A DNA stretch of 64,000 nt from Druceiella hillmani (Eukaryota; Arthropoda; Insecta; Lepidoptera; Hepialidae): the NCBI GenBank assembly GCA_039881145.1, contig JAYKKI010000015.1, positions 23,553,501 to 23,617,500 on the forward strand, in the 5' to 3' direction. Position 1 is the stretch's first letter, and the number at the start of each line of letters is the position of its first letter. Of the stretch, positions 1-12,737 are shown piece by piece. The translations under genes and the position numbers were made by a program. Under the pieces are notes generated by a model. It had not been told where the DNA came from. It made no database searches and was given only the letters and a program-made list of their open reading frames with translations.

Positions 1-699
1 ATCAAAAATATTGTTATATATTGGTAGCGAAATAATGAAATGACTACCGGATTGTACTTTCTAAAAAGTTTGCTAAATATGATAAATTAATCGTTACATT
101 ATTTAAATCCGGGTCAATCTCGGATCAACAATAATTAATAAATTTACCGCGACATAGTGCCAAATAAAAAGGATTCATAGCTAGACCCTCACGTTGCTAG
201 GCCATTATTATATAATTATTTACGTAAAAACAGCCTAGAAACGTGAAATTGCATAAATGCCAAAGATTGCATAAGGCGAAAAAAATATTACAAGAGTTTA
301 ACTAACAGGCAGTAAAATAAGTACTTCAATCGTTACCGTTTCGATTCGTTTTGCAAAATAATTTTTATTAACAGGGGAGATAAATAACAATCACACCATG
401 TAATTAAATTTTTATAATATGAACCTGAACATTATCAACGGACAGTGCTCTTTTATCAGAGTTTTTGAGGAGTAAAGAGGAAAATGAAAACTTCTTCAAT
501 TTAATACTATTAACCCAATTTCAAATAACAAAATATTGTCAATATTTGGTTTGGGTCAACTAGTCAACTAATTGACCCCTTTCGAATTCAGAATTTACTC
601 AGGTTGCTTAAACGAGAATTTTTAAATAATTTTTTAGAGTCAATGTAATTAAATTTCTAGAGGATATAGATTTATAGACGTAGACGAGATATGATAATA
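1..699. other. AT-rich noncoding stretch
   Basis: I see no gene, RNA or repeat that I can name. The sequence is AT-rich with frequent stops in all frames. Confidence 0.6.
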
Positions 700-965
700 G
701 CAAAATTATGGCGCACCTGTCGCTATACCTTGACCGTATGAAATTATTTACAAATAAACAAAGATTCCAGGGGAAATAAATAGGTCGTGGCTTAGATTAT
801 CACTTGTTTTAGATTATGCTCCATAATCTCCCGACTTAAATCTAATTATTGACTTCTTCATGTGGAAATAAATATTCCCGACTTAAATCAAATTGACTTT
901 TTTCAAGACTTGATTCAAAGAATGTCAGTTTGGAAGAATTGGGTAGAAATCTTAGTGAAATCGAA
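700..965 (+). pseudogene. Tc1-like transposase relic, C-terminal part
   Basis: This looks like the end of a Tc1/mariner-superfamily transposase, the enzyme that cuts and pastes its own DNA element. The forward frame near 818-850 reads SPDLN followed by LI and an F-M-W, like the family motif SPDLNPIE..LW. A second PDLNQID appears at about 880, then LIQRMSVWKNWVEILVKSKD. This resembles the usual tail (L-I-x-S-M-P-R-R ... I-x-A-K-G-G). The two SPDLN motifs lie about 50 bp apart, so part of the coding sequence is duplicated. Upstream, GAPV at about 709-720 could be the remains of the DNAPxH catalytic block. Stops and frame changes make it a dead fragment. I see no terminal inverted repeats. The family call rests on these short motifs only. 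Confidence 0.45.
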
Positions 966-3900
966 AGATAATAAATAAAATTCAACAGGATTAGGACGTT
1001 CAAAAGAGAAGTTTTTCCGCAACATAGTATTTCTATTGAATTATGGCGTAGTTATTTTCATAAATTTAAGTATTTTATTTTAAATAAATTAATTTTTGAT
1101 AATTTTTATTTAGTTTAACCGTTTCTCTGATTACATATCCAAGTAAATTTTTTTTATCTATTCCATTTTTAGTCTAATGTTTACGTTTATGTATAAATTA
1201 AGTCATAAAAAAGAATCGAATTACTGTAACTATTATTCAAGTCACAAAGAAAGATTTTGTCATCAATCTATGAGTTTGGCAAAAAAATTATAATTCGGAA
1301 ACAATAAAAAATCGCTGATATTAATCCTTGTAAAGTGAATGACGTAAATTAAACTCTGCTGACTATTGAATATTTTGAAGCAAATTGTAGGTGTTTTGGG
1401 ATGCGATTTGTTTTCGGAAAAATAATCAAAATAGTTAATTCCAAATATGAAATGGAAATAAATTTTTAGGAGTGTCGATATTTCCAGAATATTATGGATA
1501 GCATATCAGCGTATAATCTTAAAGTCAATTATAGAAAGCTAATAGGAATATTCAGCAAAGGCGGACATTCGTCTTAATCAGAAATATATACCACTCTGTA
1601 GTTTTGAATATGCCTTCTGAAATGTAAGCATAGATTCTAAAGATATAAGGTTTTACGTCAATTCCGAGCAGTAGTAGAAATTACATTCTATTGATGGTTA
1701 AAATGTTTTTTTTTTGCTTTGTATGGGAGTTGATTCAGTAGAGGTCTTATGTATTTGGAAAGTTAATTTCTAATATACAAATGTTTTAATATCCATATGG
1801 GCCACTTCCTGATTAAAGAAAATTGCTTAGATTAATTGCTATGTACTCGTAATATATTTTTGTTATGATTTACAAAATACGAATACTTAATAAAATATTA
1901 GTAAACGAAACAGATATGCAGCATATTGTTTTTGTTTATGCAATAAAAGTATTAGAGATTTGAGTTTTTAATACCATATATTGAAGATTACCTTTCAAAA
2001 TAGCATGTATAGCAGTTATATAAATTAAAAAAAAATATATTCTCTTAAAATTAACTTTATCGAAAAACTAATCTTAATATAATGTTATAATTCAACCATT
2101 TTTAAGAAAAAAATTTGATTGTAATAATTTTCCCGAATAATAATAATTAATATTCGTCAAAATTTGAAACAATTAATTCAAAAGTGTGGGCGCCATAATT
2201 ATGACATATATCTGTTATTAGATTAAATATATACATTTAAAATCGTTGGAAATAACAAAATATTACGACTTTGTACTGTAGAAAATAATTTTTTTTAACG
2301 ATTAGTATAAAGCAAACAAATCAAAAAAGCTTATTTTATTATATAAATTGGAAATGAATTGGAATTTCATTTATAGACATTGTCAGCGAAGTATTCAAGC
2401 AACTTACTCCTTTGTATTGTAAGAAGCCCAGAGAGCAATTAAACCACTTTCTTTACATCCGTAAGACGAGTCGAATCTGATGATATCGAAACAAAAGTTC
2501 ACTTTTATTAAATTTTCTTGTGCCGTTGAAGAAACAGTATATATAATGGGTATATAATAGGTCTTAATGAACAACCTTCTACCTTCCATCCCAATTCTTC
2601 TAGGATCTTATCGTATCCTAACCGTAACTGTACTTGTACACTCCGTTTATATGCAGTAAAGCCGCATCCAGTATAGGTATCAGCGAAAATAATTTAACAC
2701 TGATCTTCCTTCCACTTCTTTATCCTTACAAGGACTTATAAGGATAAGGAAGTGGATGGTGAGAAAATTTCCAAGGACTTATGCTGTCTCTTCAAAGACT
2801 TTGTAAAAATTGAGGTTACTTTATAGAAATAAAAGCTAACATAAAATATATAATTTGTACCCTACAATTCCATGAAATAAGATTGAGAAAAGAAATTCAT
2901 TAGCAACAATTTATCAAAGACACACTTTGTTTTATTTTAGACCATGAACTAAATGAAAAAAAAAGAAAATGTAAATGCATTTAGTATAATTGGATTCCAA
3001 GGTGTAAATTAAATCGAACTCGACTTTATTTTAATATTTCCTTACTCTTAATTATAAAATAATACTTTTAACGGATATTAAACAGTACTCTATATGCATT
3101 ACGAGTATGTAAATAGTTTTGCATATACTCAATAAGGTCAATACGCAATAGTGGGTCGACACGATAAACAAAATTTCCCCATCACGTTCTCGTAAATATT
3201 AAGGGGTCAAACATAAATTCACCCATTGAACCTATCTAAACACATTGCTTTCAGCGCCAGCCAACGCAGCCCTTTATTCTACAGTTTTCTCTACGGGCAG
3301 GCCAAATTTATAACTACATACGGGTTAGAAGGCAATATTGTAAGAAGGTTTTTAGTTAGTTTTTATTTTTTTTATTACGAATACTTTACAAAATGATAGG
3401 TTGAAATTTTTATAGTGTCAGGCTACTGCGTGAAATAGCAATATCACCTCAATATTATTTTTCGTACGATGTCTGTTTTCAAACTTAATCTAATTCATTT
3501 TGTTTTTAAATAATTGATGGGAATATGGTAATCCTAAGCTAAAATTGTTTGACTATGGGTAGATTTATCAAATCGCGTTTTATAAAATTAAAGAATCCAC
3601 ACAGTATGTAAATTATTAAAAAATTACCTATAAATAAAAAACCTTTAATATCTCCAAAAAGTGTCTTGACCATAAAATATAAACAATAAAGACTGAAATT
3701 AGGCTTTTCTTAAATAATTTTACGCTTATTACCAATGTAAACTAGTAATGGAACTTTTTTAGAAAGGGTATGGATTGAAGCCTAAGCTATAGCAATTTAT
3801 ACCATGAAAATACGTTATAATTGGAAATCAGAAAAGTGAAAAACAAATTTAACAATTTTGCAGGCGTTCGAAGCCGACAAAAAATTTCTATACCTCGAAT

Positions 3901-5768
3901 CCTTTATGACATCCATATTCGTTATCCTAATCTTAGCCATGAATTCAAATATATAAATTAGCCTTTTCTTATGACCCTGCATTTGATATTTAGTTGACTA
4001 TATACTGATAACGACACTCAGCATGTTATGACCTATTAGAGCTTATAGTAAAAAATGTTCCGACACATGTGTGGTCTAATCATCCAATTTCGTTACGGCG
4101 CACTGAGTTATACATACGTACAAATATATCATAAAATATTAAGTACATTGAGCATATTTAAAATAATCCATGTAATTTACGTCCTATAGGAATTATTAGT
4201 TTTAGTATTGACTTTTTTATAAATAATACACATCACAATACAAGGGGCAAAACAATATCAAACGTACAAATGTTACCAATGAATGTAGCAATAGTGTGGT
4301 TCTTTTAACGAAGTGCGTTTATTAGCATCTTACTATGAGTAATTATTTGATAAAAATTTCGATTTCCATTATTAGTTTGTATTTTGAAACTCTACTAAAG
4401 ATTCAAACATATTGAAAACAATCTGTTTTATCATTTTATTTAATTTGACTTTATACCTTTTGTGGACTATTTTTAAACTATTAAATTTTATTGACTTAGT
4501 AAAAGTCTAATACTTCCCCAGAGTCAATTTTTTGTTATTTCTTCATCCTCTAGTGAAATTAATAGTTAAAACAACCTTTGTCTATATGAAACACAAATTT
4601 TCCGATGGTTTGCGCTTACATCTTATTTAAAGTCATAGCCAAGCATGCATTTATCAGAAATTACAGCGTATAAATTGGAAATTGTAGTAGTTGGAAACTT
4701 TTGGGAATCTGCGGATATATAATATTTTTTTACTTTGGCACAGCCAAAAAAAATGATTATATATTCGTATATAAAGTATTATATTAAATTTATGATAGTC
4801 AGTCAAATTAATGATTTCAAATTACACAAGTAAGTATTTAATAATAAAACAAAATCAACAATTTAAGGGCAATAAAACGAGTAATGAGAGAAGAAATCTA
4901 TATATCGAATTATTTATTAGTACAATCTAGTAATTGGTACCATCTAGATATACTTGACTGTGCCTAAGTTTGCCGTGAAACATCTTTAGCTCTGTCCACA
5001 AATTTTGTAGGCTATCTAATAATTTATTTCGATATTCATGTAATGTTAAGTAAGTATATCGCGCCAAGTAGGAGAAAAATATCAAGCATATGATTAACTA
5101 CTTTATCTAATCGTTCACGAAATGAGGGGCCTCTGCACTAAACATTTTGTAAAACAGCATTGGTAAACAAAAAACTTAAACTTTACACATGGCTGGGGTT
5201 TATAACTCTTGAAATCGATTTGACATCTACTCTTGTACTGAAATTAAACAATCAGTTTTCAGTTATAAGGCAAAATTGTCTTCTCATTTTTTTTGTTAAC
5301 AAGGTTTTCACATATTTTTTTGATGATGGTTAAGTTTTTATTATGTGAATTTATTTATTTAAGCATTCAATCTCAGCCACTGTGACCGATTGATGAATGA
5401 GTGGAATACAATTTGTCAAGTAATTCGTCAGCATTAATGAATTTGTTTACTTTTTTTAGTATCTGAAAACGCTGTCAATAATTTTTCACAAATATGCTCT
5501 TACAAAGTTTGAAATTGGCCAAATCTTTTTAAATTCATAAGAGAAATAGTGAATAGTAATATTCCGCCGTTATTCATTTTTGCCTTTAATATAAACGAAT
5601 CGGGTTTTCTTTCACTTTGTATGTAAGAAATATTTATCTGTAAAATAATTAAGTTATCATCACCCTCTTCTATGTTATGTTTAGAAGAAAATTTGGACAA
5701 CTTTTTACTCTAACTTCATTCTTTAAACATTAATTACATCAAGGGGACGGTGGATTATTTGAGGAATA
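966..5768. other. Long noncoding stretch
   Basis: I recognise no gene or transposon in these 4.8 kb apart from the hairpin at 2708-2759. Short open frames here have no visible domain. The sequence is AT-rich and has no large repeat shared with the rest of the window that I could see. Confidence 0.5.
2708..2759. repeat. Short hairpin, 25-bp arms
   Basis: Arms 2708-2732 and 2735-2759 are complementary at 22 of 25 positions with a 2-base loop. The motif is a purine/pyrimidine stem built on 'ccacttc' and 'gaagtgg'. It could be the core of a small foldback element. I found no second copy in the window and no clear flanking duplication. Confidence 0.7.
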
Positions 5769-6890
5769 TTGAAAGTTTTTAATTTTTCACTTACAACTGC
5801 TATCTACCCACTTGAGTGGAAAAAATGTATATCGTTCCCTGACCCCAAAATTTCACCTTCTACTTAAGTCAACAATTTCAAGTCAAATTCAATACTACCG
5901 TTCTCATCAAAAGTCTTCGTCTGCATTATATACTCCCAACTAACCAATTTTCTTGATTGTAATCTAGGAAACTTTTTGATTCCTTTCATTCTATTTTTCA
6001 AGCCCAACTAAAAATGCAAAGCTTTAATTGAGGTAATTGATCACATACACTTAGCGATGACTAATTTACAAATTAAAATACCGGCACTTCTTGATTTCAG
6101 CTATTAATTCGATTCTGTAGACTTTGACATTTCACTTGCCTGGCTTAAAACACTTAATATTTCTCGACAATCTTTACTTTGGTTCAAATCTTATCTTCAT
6201 GATCGTAAGTAATATGCTAAAATTTCTGATACTTTTCCTGTATGAAATGACTTGGTGGCTAGCGTACCTCACAGTGAAGTTCCTTCCCCACAGCTTCTTT
6301 TTCAATATTACAGACTCTGTTGTTAAAAGTCTTAATTTGAATATCTTTTGTATGCATATGGTATGCAAATTTACATGCAAAGGGATTCCTCAATTTTTAA
6401 ACCGCCGTTTCTAATATGAATGCGAATATCGTTTAATTAACCCAACAAGATCCTAGGCTATTTCAATCGGGAACCCGAGGCCTCGTTACAAAATTGTGTC
6501 TCAAAATTACCGCAGGCAATATGAAACAATACTGTAATTCGTTTTTATAAACTATCAAAGTCTTGGACCTACTAATTGATTACACTGTGAATAAACTACG
6601 TTAGTCACCAAATTTTTAGCAAGCTACGTTTTCTAAGGCGTCATGGATCCCAATGGTCATGAATTTTATCCCAATAAAAACTAAACTCCACCTTTATCAA
6701 ACGCCTTTAGTACCCTTGTTCAAATATTCAGATATGTTCTCACTGAAGATCGGTTAAATAAACTAGAACGCTTTCGAAGTTTATGTGTTTGCTGTATCTT
6801 CAGTCTGAGAAAATACGATCATATTTCGGAGTATAAGTCAGGTCTCAACTGGACGGATACACGTGCCATAATTGTGTTTAACATAGTTGT
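5769..6890 (+). pseudogene. LINE reverse transcriptase relic (CR1/Jockey-like)
   Basis: This is a decayed open reading frame of a non-LTR retrotransposon. It covers the reverse-transcriptase core and the region after it. Reading forward with frame changes I see the 'thumb-side' start W-K-K ... S-I-L-P-F-S-S-K-V, then Q-L-T-N-F-L-D and an F-K-P (5810-6000). The catalytic A-block follows as LLDFS ... VDFDI (about 6090-6130). WFKSYLHDR is at about 6180-6210, a damaged 'GVPQGS' block as ASVPHSEVPSP (about 6260), and YAYGMQIY at about 6350 where active enzymes have YADD. The C-terminal side is clear: LLIDYTVN (about 6575), LYQTPLVPLFKYSD, RLNKLERF, SLRKYDHISEYKSGLNW (6750-6860). Stops and the lost YADD aspartates show it is dead. 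Neither end of the element is visible, so boundaries are approximate. LINE identity is secure, the clade less so. Confidence 0.88.
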
Positions 6891-8919
6891 TCGGACAAAC
6901 GTTTTGAAATTAAAGGTGAATTAATTAATATTTCATCATTAGAAATATTAATATTTAGAAATATTAATATTTGTTTTATAATTTAAATGCGCGCAACTGG
7001 TATATAAAGTGGATTAATTTAAAAAAAATATCACCATGAAATAAAATATTAATTAGCAATATAATATTGGAATAAACGGGGAACGATTGCGTAAATTAAA
7101 GTTCATAACTTCGAGAAATTTGTTTACTCTCTTTCTAGATATAGCTTTTGTATTCGACGTTCTTCTATTGTTTAGATCTTGTAGGAACTCTATTTAAAAG
7201 CAATATTAATAATTAAAGCCAGAGCCTGACTGAAATAGAATGATGGCCATCGACATTAAAAAGAAATAGCAGAAAATTGTTTTAAAAAAGCGCTGTTAGA
7301 GATAATTTCGTTATCGATCACTGGCAGCAGAAAAATAAATCTTTGGGAGAGTCGGTTGCAGCTACGATTTAAATAAAAGTCAACTCACGTTTATAACATG
7401 ATTAAATTTATAACTGCGGATAATACTACAAAGTGATTTGTATATTTCGATGAAGTGTAAGTTTCAAGAAATATAAAATTACTTTTTCGGGTATTTTAGG
7501 ACAGAATGTTAAAATAAAATTCAAAAAAGGGCGTGTAATTCTAAATGTCAATTTTAGGGTGTTAAGTGTTACGTCTCAAAACATACCATGCAGTCGTTAA
7601 TTACATTCATTTATTTATTTGATACTTAATAGCTCCACGTTATGTTCAATTAATTGACCGTTGAATATGAATAGATGTACTTTTTAATGTAAGAAAAAAA
7701 CAACCAAATATCTTAAATGTTTAATTTTCAAAACGTTACTTTCATTCAGACTTGCCTTTTTAGGATCCATATTGAAACTAAAACATGAATATCAGGTGCA
7801 CATTTCACGTCAAATTCAGACCTACTTTTACCTTTTTTAATCATAGTTAACAGTTTCTAGAGATGTCATGTGATGATAAGATATAAATATTACATAAAAT
7901 ATGATAAATATACCCATTTAAGCAGGTAACGTCGAGTTAACAAGTGGAGGATATCTACATTTTGGTAATTGTTCATTTACTTATTGTGGACAAATACCGT
8001 GTATATGTATGCACGTATATTTCATATCCCGTTTATAAGGTTAATAACTTCTGAAAGGCATTTTTGAATATTTCACCTCCAAGATCCGAAAATTACTACA
8101 CTTTCATTTTTATTGGATAATTTGTGTTTTTGGAATATACACACGGATAATTGAATGGGGCAACATCAATATATTAAATTTTGTTTAAAAATAGGACTGC
8201 GTGGTTAAATTCATTAGTACATTTTAAAATTGTAATTTTTTAAATATTGAATAGTGCTTTACGTTCATTTGACTTAAACTGACATAAGTCTCATTTTTTT
8301 TACTGTTACTATTTAATGTTAATCCTAAGAACGTATATTTTCTTGGAGACCAAAATTTAGAAACTTGTAGCAAAATGCATTATTGCAAGTTTTATACCTG
8401 TTCATAGCTAATCAGAATTTTATTAGGTAATTAAAATAATTCAATCACTTCTACGTATATTCGCAGTTAAACTAGCTATACTTATTGACACAAGCCGGCG
8501 TATGTGAGAATAATAACTTTTAACAGTTATGATACCTAATGCTTCTCAAAATTAATTTCAATATTTTGATAAATGAATATTAATAAATACTTTGATTAAA
8601 AGTGAAGAAAATAAGAAACTTGGTCTCCTAAGAAACGTACATTCGACATGATTTTAAAAAGATCTAGTTTCATCTTAAATATATTTAAATAATTTTTATC
8701 AGAATATTTGATGGAACACAGTAGCATCAGTTTGCTCAATTTTTGTTTAATATTTTAGCCTCCCTTAATTTTAAACTATATAAATTTATAAACATAAATC
8801 TTTTTCTTAATCGAAAATGCCTTAGATTACTTTTAAATGTTTTAATGTGTTAATTTTACGTGTACTTTTCTTAATGTTTCTTTCTGCACACACTGTGTGT
8901 GTGCACATATACATAAACG
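6891..8919. other. Noncoding stretch
   Basis: No gene recognised. A 16-bp unit containing 'gaaatattaatattt' is repeated in tandem at about 6940-6972. The rest is AT-rich sequence without visible motifs. Confidence 0.5.
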
Positions 8920-8928
8920 CACACACAG

Positions 8929-9020
<92 letters not shown>
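8920..9020. repeat. Compound (AC)n(AT)n microsatellite
   Basis: About 35 bp of AC dinucleotides (one AGAC interruption) run straight into about 66 bp of uninterrupted AT. All open frames across it (Thr-His or Ile-Tyr runs) are products of the repeat and not proteins. Confidence 0.97.
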
Positions 9021-9025
<5 letters not shown>

Positions 9026-10751
9026 GTAAATAAATTTTCCATAAATTTTATATCACCGTGCGTTGTTAAATTATGTATTCGACTTTCAATATCTAAGGTT
9101 GAATTTAATTAATTTTAGCCTTATCACCAATCGACCAAATTGTAACAAAATTCTATCTCTCGCCTCATATTTCAAGATTAAAATTTTAGTTTAATTACTG
9201 ATTCAAATTTCATTTCATGGGAAATTTAAATTATAGATAACCTGATATATCATCTAGTAAGAATATTTAAAGATTTATAAACACTACTTTTAGCAACCAA
9301 ATTAATGTGTACTTGACATCTGGTATTACGAAATAATAGTCATTCATAACTAATATTGGATAAAGTTAGAATTTTAAAGAAAGGTAGATTTACCTAATCT
9401 TCGCATGTGAATATTTATAAGTAAATTATCAGGACAAATAGCAATTAATATAAAACTAAATGTTAGCCACAACTTGCTAACATCATGAACCGATATAAAA
9501 AAATAGCTGTAAGTTATTTTATATAAAAAAACTAGTATTTTCAAAGTAAAATCCACGCTGTAAATCTGACGGAAATGTATGTAGGGTATATTCTAATTAT
9601 ATAAAACAGAAAGGTTTATATTAATTTACTGTTACGTATTTTTGAAAATGATTGATTTTATCGTTAAGAAGGGAAAAATAACATTTAAATGTTAAAAGTA
9701 TAATACGCTGCCGTAAATACTATTTTGTGCGTATTTAGAATTCAAATTAAGCTACCTAAATTTTCATAAGCTTCTTTATCATGAATGAATTTCCAGACGC
9801 TTCTTTTGACATTACCTAAACCCAACTGAAGTAAAAATAGGAGTTGACATTCATAAAATAACGAAATGAAAAATGAGTTACCAAAATATTTTTAAATTTT
9901 GTAATGTTATGACTCTATATTTTTTCTTTTGATATCTCATTTTCTACTTTTCCACCACTCTTTACTTTTTAAATATTCTCATTTCACGCATAATTAATGA
10001 GTTATCAAAATATTACGAAAACATTTCGTGTACTATACCATTTGAGCAATAATTGTGCTACAGTATCTGATATATAGTCAGTTTTAATAAGGTCTCGTCC
10101 ATATTTACGAAAAGATTCTTCATAAATTATCCATGGCATATTCATTGATTTAAATAATTGCAACAAAAAAGAAAAGAAGCTATTTTTTTAGAGAGATATT
10201 CAGAGTGTGCGTTGAAGCCCGAATGACATAACATACTTATACTGCCAAAGACCCAGAAGTCCAAAGCCGTAATTTCTGCGTCAGTTTCAAATAAAATATA
10301 ATATATATATATATATTTGTATAATTAAAATAATTCCAAGCATCAAAGTAATTTACACAATAACCTTTGTATATAAACATATTCGTTTCCCACTTTCAAT
10401 CCAATTTACATGGAAAAATTAAAAAATGAATTTTATAGTTTTCAAGAACTTTGCACAACTCAGTTATATTTTTGTTATCTCTACGTCAATTGTGATACTC
10501 GCATGTATTTTTGATAAAAATTTTTTTTTATTTTCACGATTGTTGATGATGACAGAAACAAATGCCGTAACCTTAAATTTCTTCGAATTTTCCTTTTATA
10601 CATCAATTTATTCGTTAAATATGTCCTTCTTTATATACTGTTCTAATAAGGACTTAATAGAAATAATAAAATACATTCGATTCACGGTAAATATATTAAG
10701 AAAATTCATCCAAACTGCCTTATTTGTATAATACGACATTAGTTAGTGTGT

Positions 10752-10753
<2 letters not shown>
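9021..10753. other. Noncoding stretch with one unsupported small ORF
   Basis: No gene recognised. An open frame of 101 codons at 10426-10731 is hydrophobic but has no family resemblance that I can see. It is discussed among the findings. Confidence 0.45.

Positions 10754-10820
<67 letters not shown>
10754..10820. repeat. (TA)n microsatellite
   Basis: About 67 bp of uninterrupted TA/AT dinucleotides. It lies just before the open frame that starts at 10851. Confidence 0.97.
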
Positions 10821-10825
<5 letters not shown>

Positions 10826-10850
10826 AAAATATACAAACAAAATATAAAGT

Positions 10851-11123
10851 TCTGAACGGGTCTGTTTACGACTTATAATAAATGGGACGGCTGTCAGCAG
10901 CATAAAAGAGTTCATAAAGAGCGTTCCTAAAAGTCACAGTATTAACAGTCACTCTCTGCAGTTAATAATAGAGCCATTCTTGGGAATATGCAATATATTT
11001 TCATCTCTTGTCCACGGAAATGACATTGCAAATTTATTGGCAGTTGCAGCAACGGAAAATTTGAAGTTATGGAGCAATAATCCAAAATACGCAGTACGGT
11101 TTAATGAAGTTCTTATGTTTTAA
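10851..11123 (+). pseudogene. Possible LINE RNase H-like fragment
   Basis: A 90-codon frame without a starting ATG stays open here and stops at 11121-11123. It reads KSVPKSHSINSHSLQLII and later HGNDIANLLAVAATEN. The order resembles the RNase H tail of some insect LINEs, where a ...S...N..H.LQ... stretch is followed by a W-x-P-x-H and a G-N-E-x-A-D-x-L-A-x-x-A motif. The GND.AN.LA..A part fits that. The W-P-H part is damaged and the catalytic Asp of 'AD' is replaced by Asn. No other LINE domain is visible next to it. It could equally be a chance open frame. Confidence 0.33.
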
Positions 11124-12433
11124 ATTTTCTCTTGCACGTTTAGAGTGGGGTTTTTATTCGTCGTTTGACTTTCTGTTTGATACTATACTTTTTTTCCTTT
11201 GTCGAGGTGTCCTTTGCATGTATAAGGAGATTAATAATTTTTTTTAAGTATCTTTTACATATTAATTGAGATCCCAATCCAACTCAGTATACATTAATGA
11301 TGAATGAAATATACGCCTATAGGTTCACAGTTGTAGAAACTAGAGTGTGTGAGATGGGCATGGACGGATATAACGAATTTGTGAGGATTCTTACTAGGAA
11401 AATTAATAGCTCGAAACTATTTTTTATTTAGATAAATTTATCATTCACTTTTATACTGATATTGCATGATTTATTATTCCGATTATTTGCCTTAACAATT
11501 ATTATCGAGTTGTATACAGTGTCAATGAGTAATGAATAATTCCAATGAGCCCAGTTTAATATTAAACGGCACAGTGTGTATCCCTGTGTCGTTACTAAAA
11601 GTCTCTATAGATCTTTATAGAGACCCAACTTAAACAATTTGAAACTACTTCTTCGATAATATAAACTTTAAAACTACTATAAATAGGAATAGAAATAGTG
11701 TCATTTAATTTTTATGTATTTTAAAGAAATCCTCAAGTACCGAACTTGAAAGTTAATGAATTTCATATAATTGTATTAAAGAGGAGAAAGAAAAATAATC
11801 ATTCTTGCGTGATCGCCATTGACGGCGTAAATAAACCTAGTGAAAAGTTTGAAGCTGTTAGAAATAAACTAAACTAAATTCTACTGAGTAGTGACCGTGT
11901 TAGTACAAATATATAAAGGCTGGGGAAATTGGCATCAGTGATCTGATATTTGAAGATTACACCATAAAATTGACTCGCTCACAGCGCAATAGCATATAAA
12001 GTACCAAGATATTAAATTTACATGTAGCAATATTTAATCAATATTCTAAGTTACAATTTATTGTACTTGTGAATTTTATAGCGGTGGAAGTTGATCGTGA
12101 AAATATATTGAATTGTAAATTACTAATTGTCGTACTTAATTGGCTAAACGTATCCTTGTTAAGCAATCTGAATTCACAAAACATCAAAGAATTCTTATTT
12201 GTACTATTTCTTAATGGGAAGTCATAAACTTCATCTGACTTCAAGGTGATATAGAGGCGAATTTTTTGTAAGTTTTATGAATTGTTTATGTGGGTGAGGT
12301 TTATATAGAATAACTTGAGCTCTTGAATGTGTTGTAATAAAAAAAACATAGACAAATTGAAAACGCATCGACAATTATACTATTTAACTCAAAAGAGTTC
12401 AATAGTAAATCCAAGGAATTCATTAATGGGGAT
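11124..12433. other. Noncoding stretch
   Basis: No gene recognised. A small perfect-stem hairpin ('gtctctata' against 'tatagagac') sits at about 11601-11624. Confidence 0.5.

Positions 12434-12496
<63 letters not shown>
12434..12496. repeat. (AT)n microsatellite with short CA start
   Basis: A few CA units followed by about 53 bp of TA repeats. Ile-Tyr open frames on both strands here are artefacts. Confidence 0.96.
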
Positions 12497-12497
<1 letters not shown>

Positions 12498-12638
12498 ACA
12501 AAAAGCTTTTCTTATAATGAAAAAAAACAAGATACACAAATGCAATCGGCCTTTACTCCGATTGAATACCTAACATTTTGAGATTTTTAGCAACAAATAT
12601 AGATTTTATTGTGTGAACCCATTCGCAGGATTGTTCAA

Positions 12639-12737
12639 GTCGAGAAATCTGCACGAAATTTAAACTTTACGTTAAGTAAAATATATAAAACATATTTCAC
12701 TTAACGTAAAGTTTAAATTTCGCGCAGAGTTCTCGAC
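12639..12737. repeat. Inverted repeat, 39-bp arms
   Basis: Arms 12639-12677 and 12699-12737 are complementary at 37 of 39 positions around a 21-base spacer. The spacer itself can pair further (aagtaaaatat against atatttcactt). Both arms carry 'gtcgag' and 'cgcag/cacga' tips that are more GC-rich than the surroundings. Such a structure fits a very short foldback element. No second copy or clear target-site duplication was seen, so this stays descriptive. Confidence 0.85.

Noticed and set aside
8842..9112. Open frames rich in Ile-Tyr and Thr-His on both strands
   Set aside because: They are translations of the (AC)n(AT)n microsatellite. The same holds for 12301-12581, 37581-37817 and 40006-40296.
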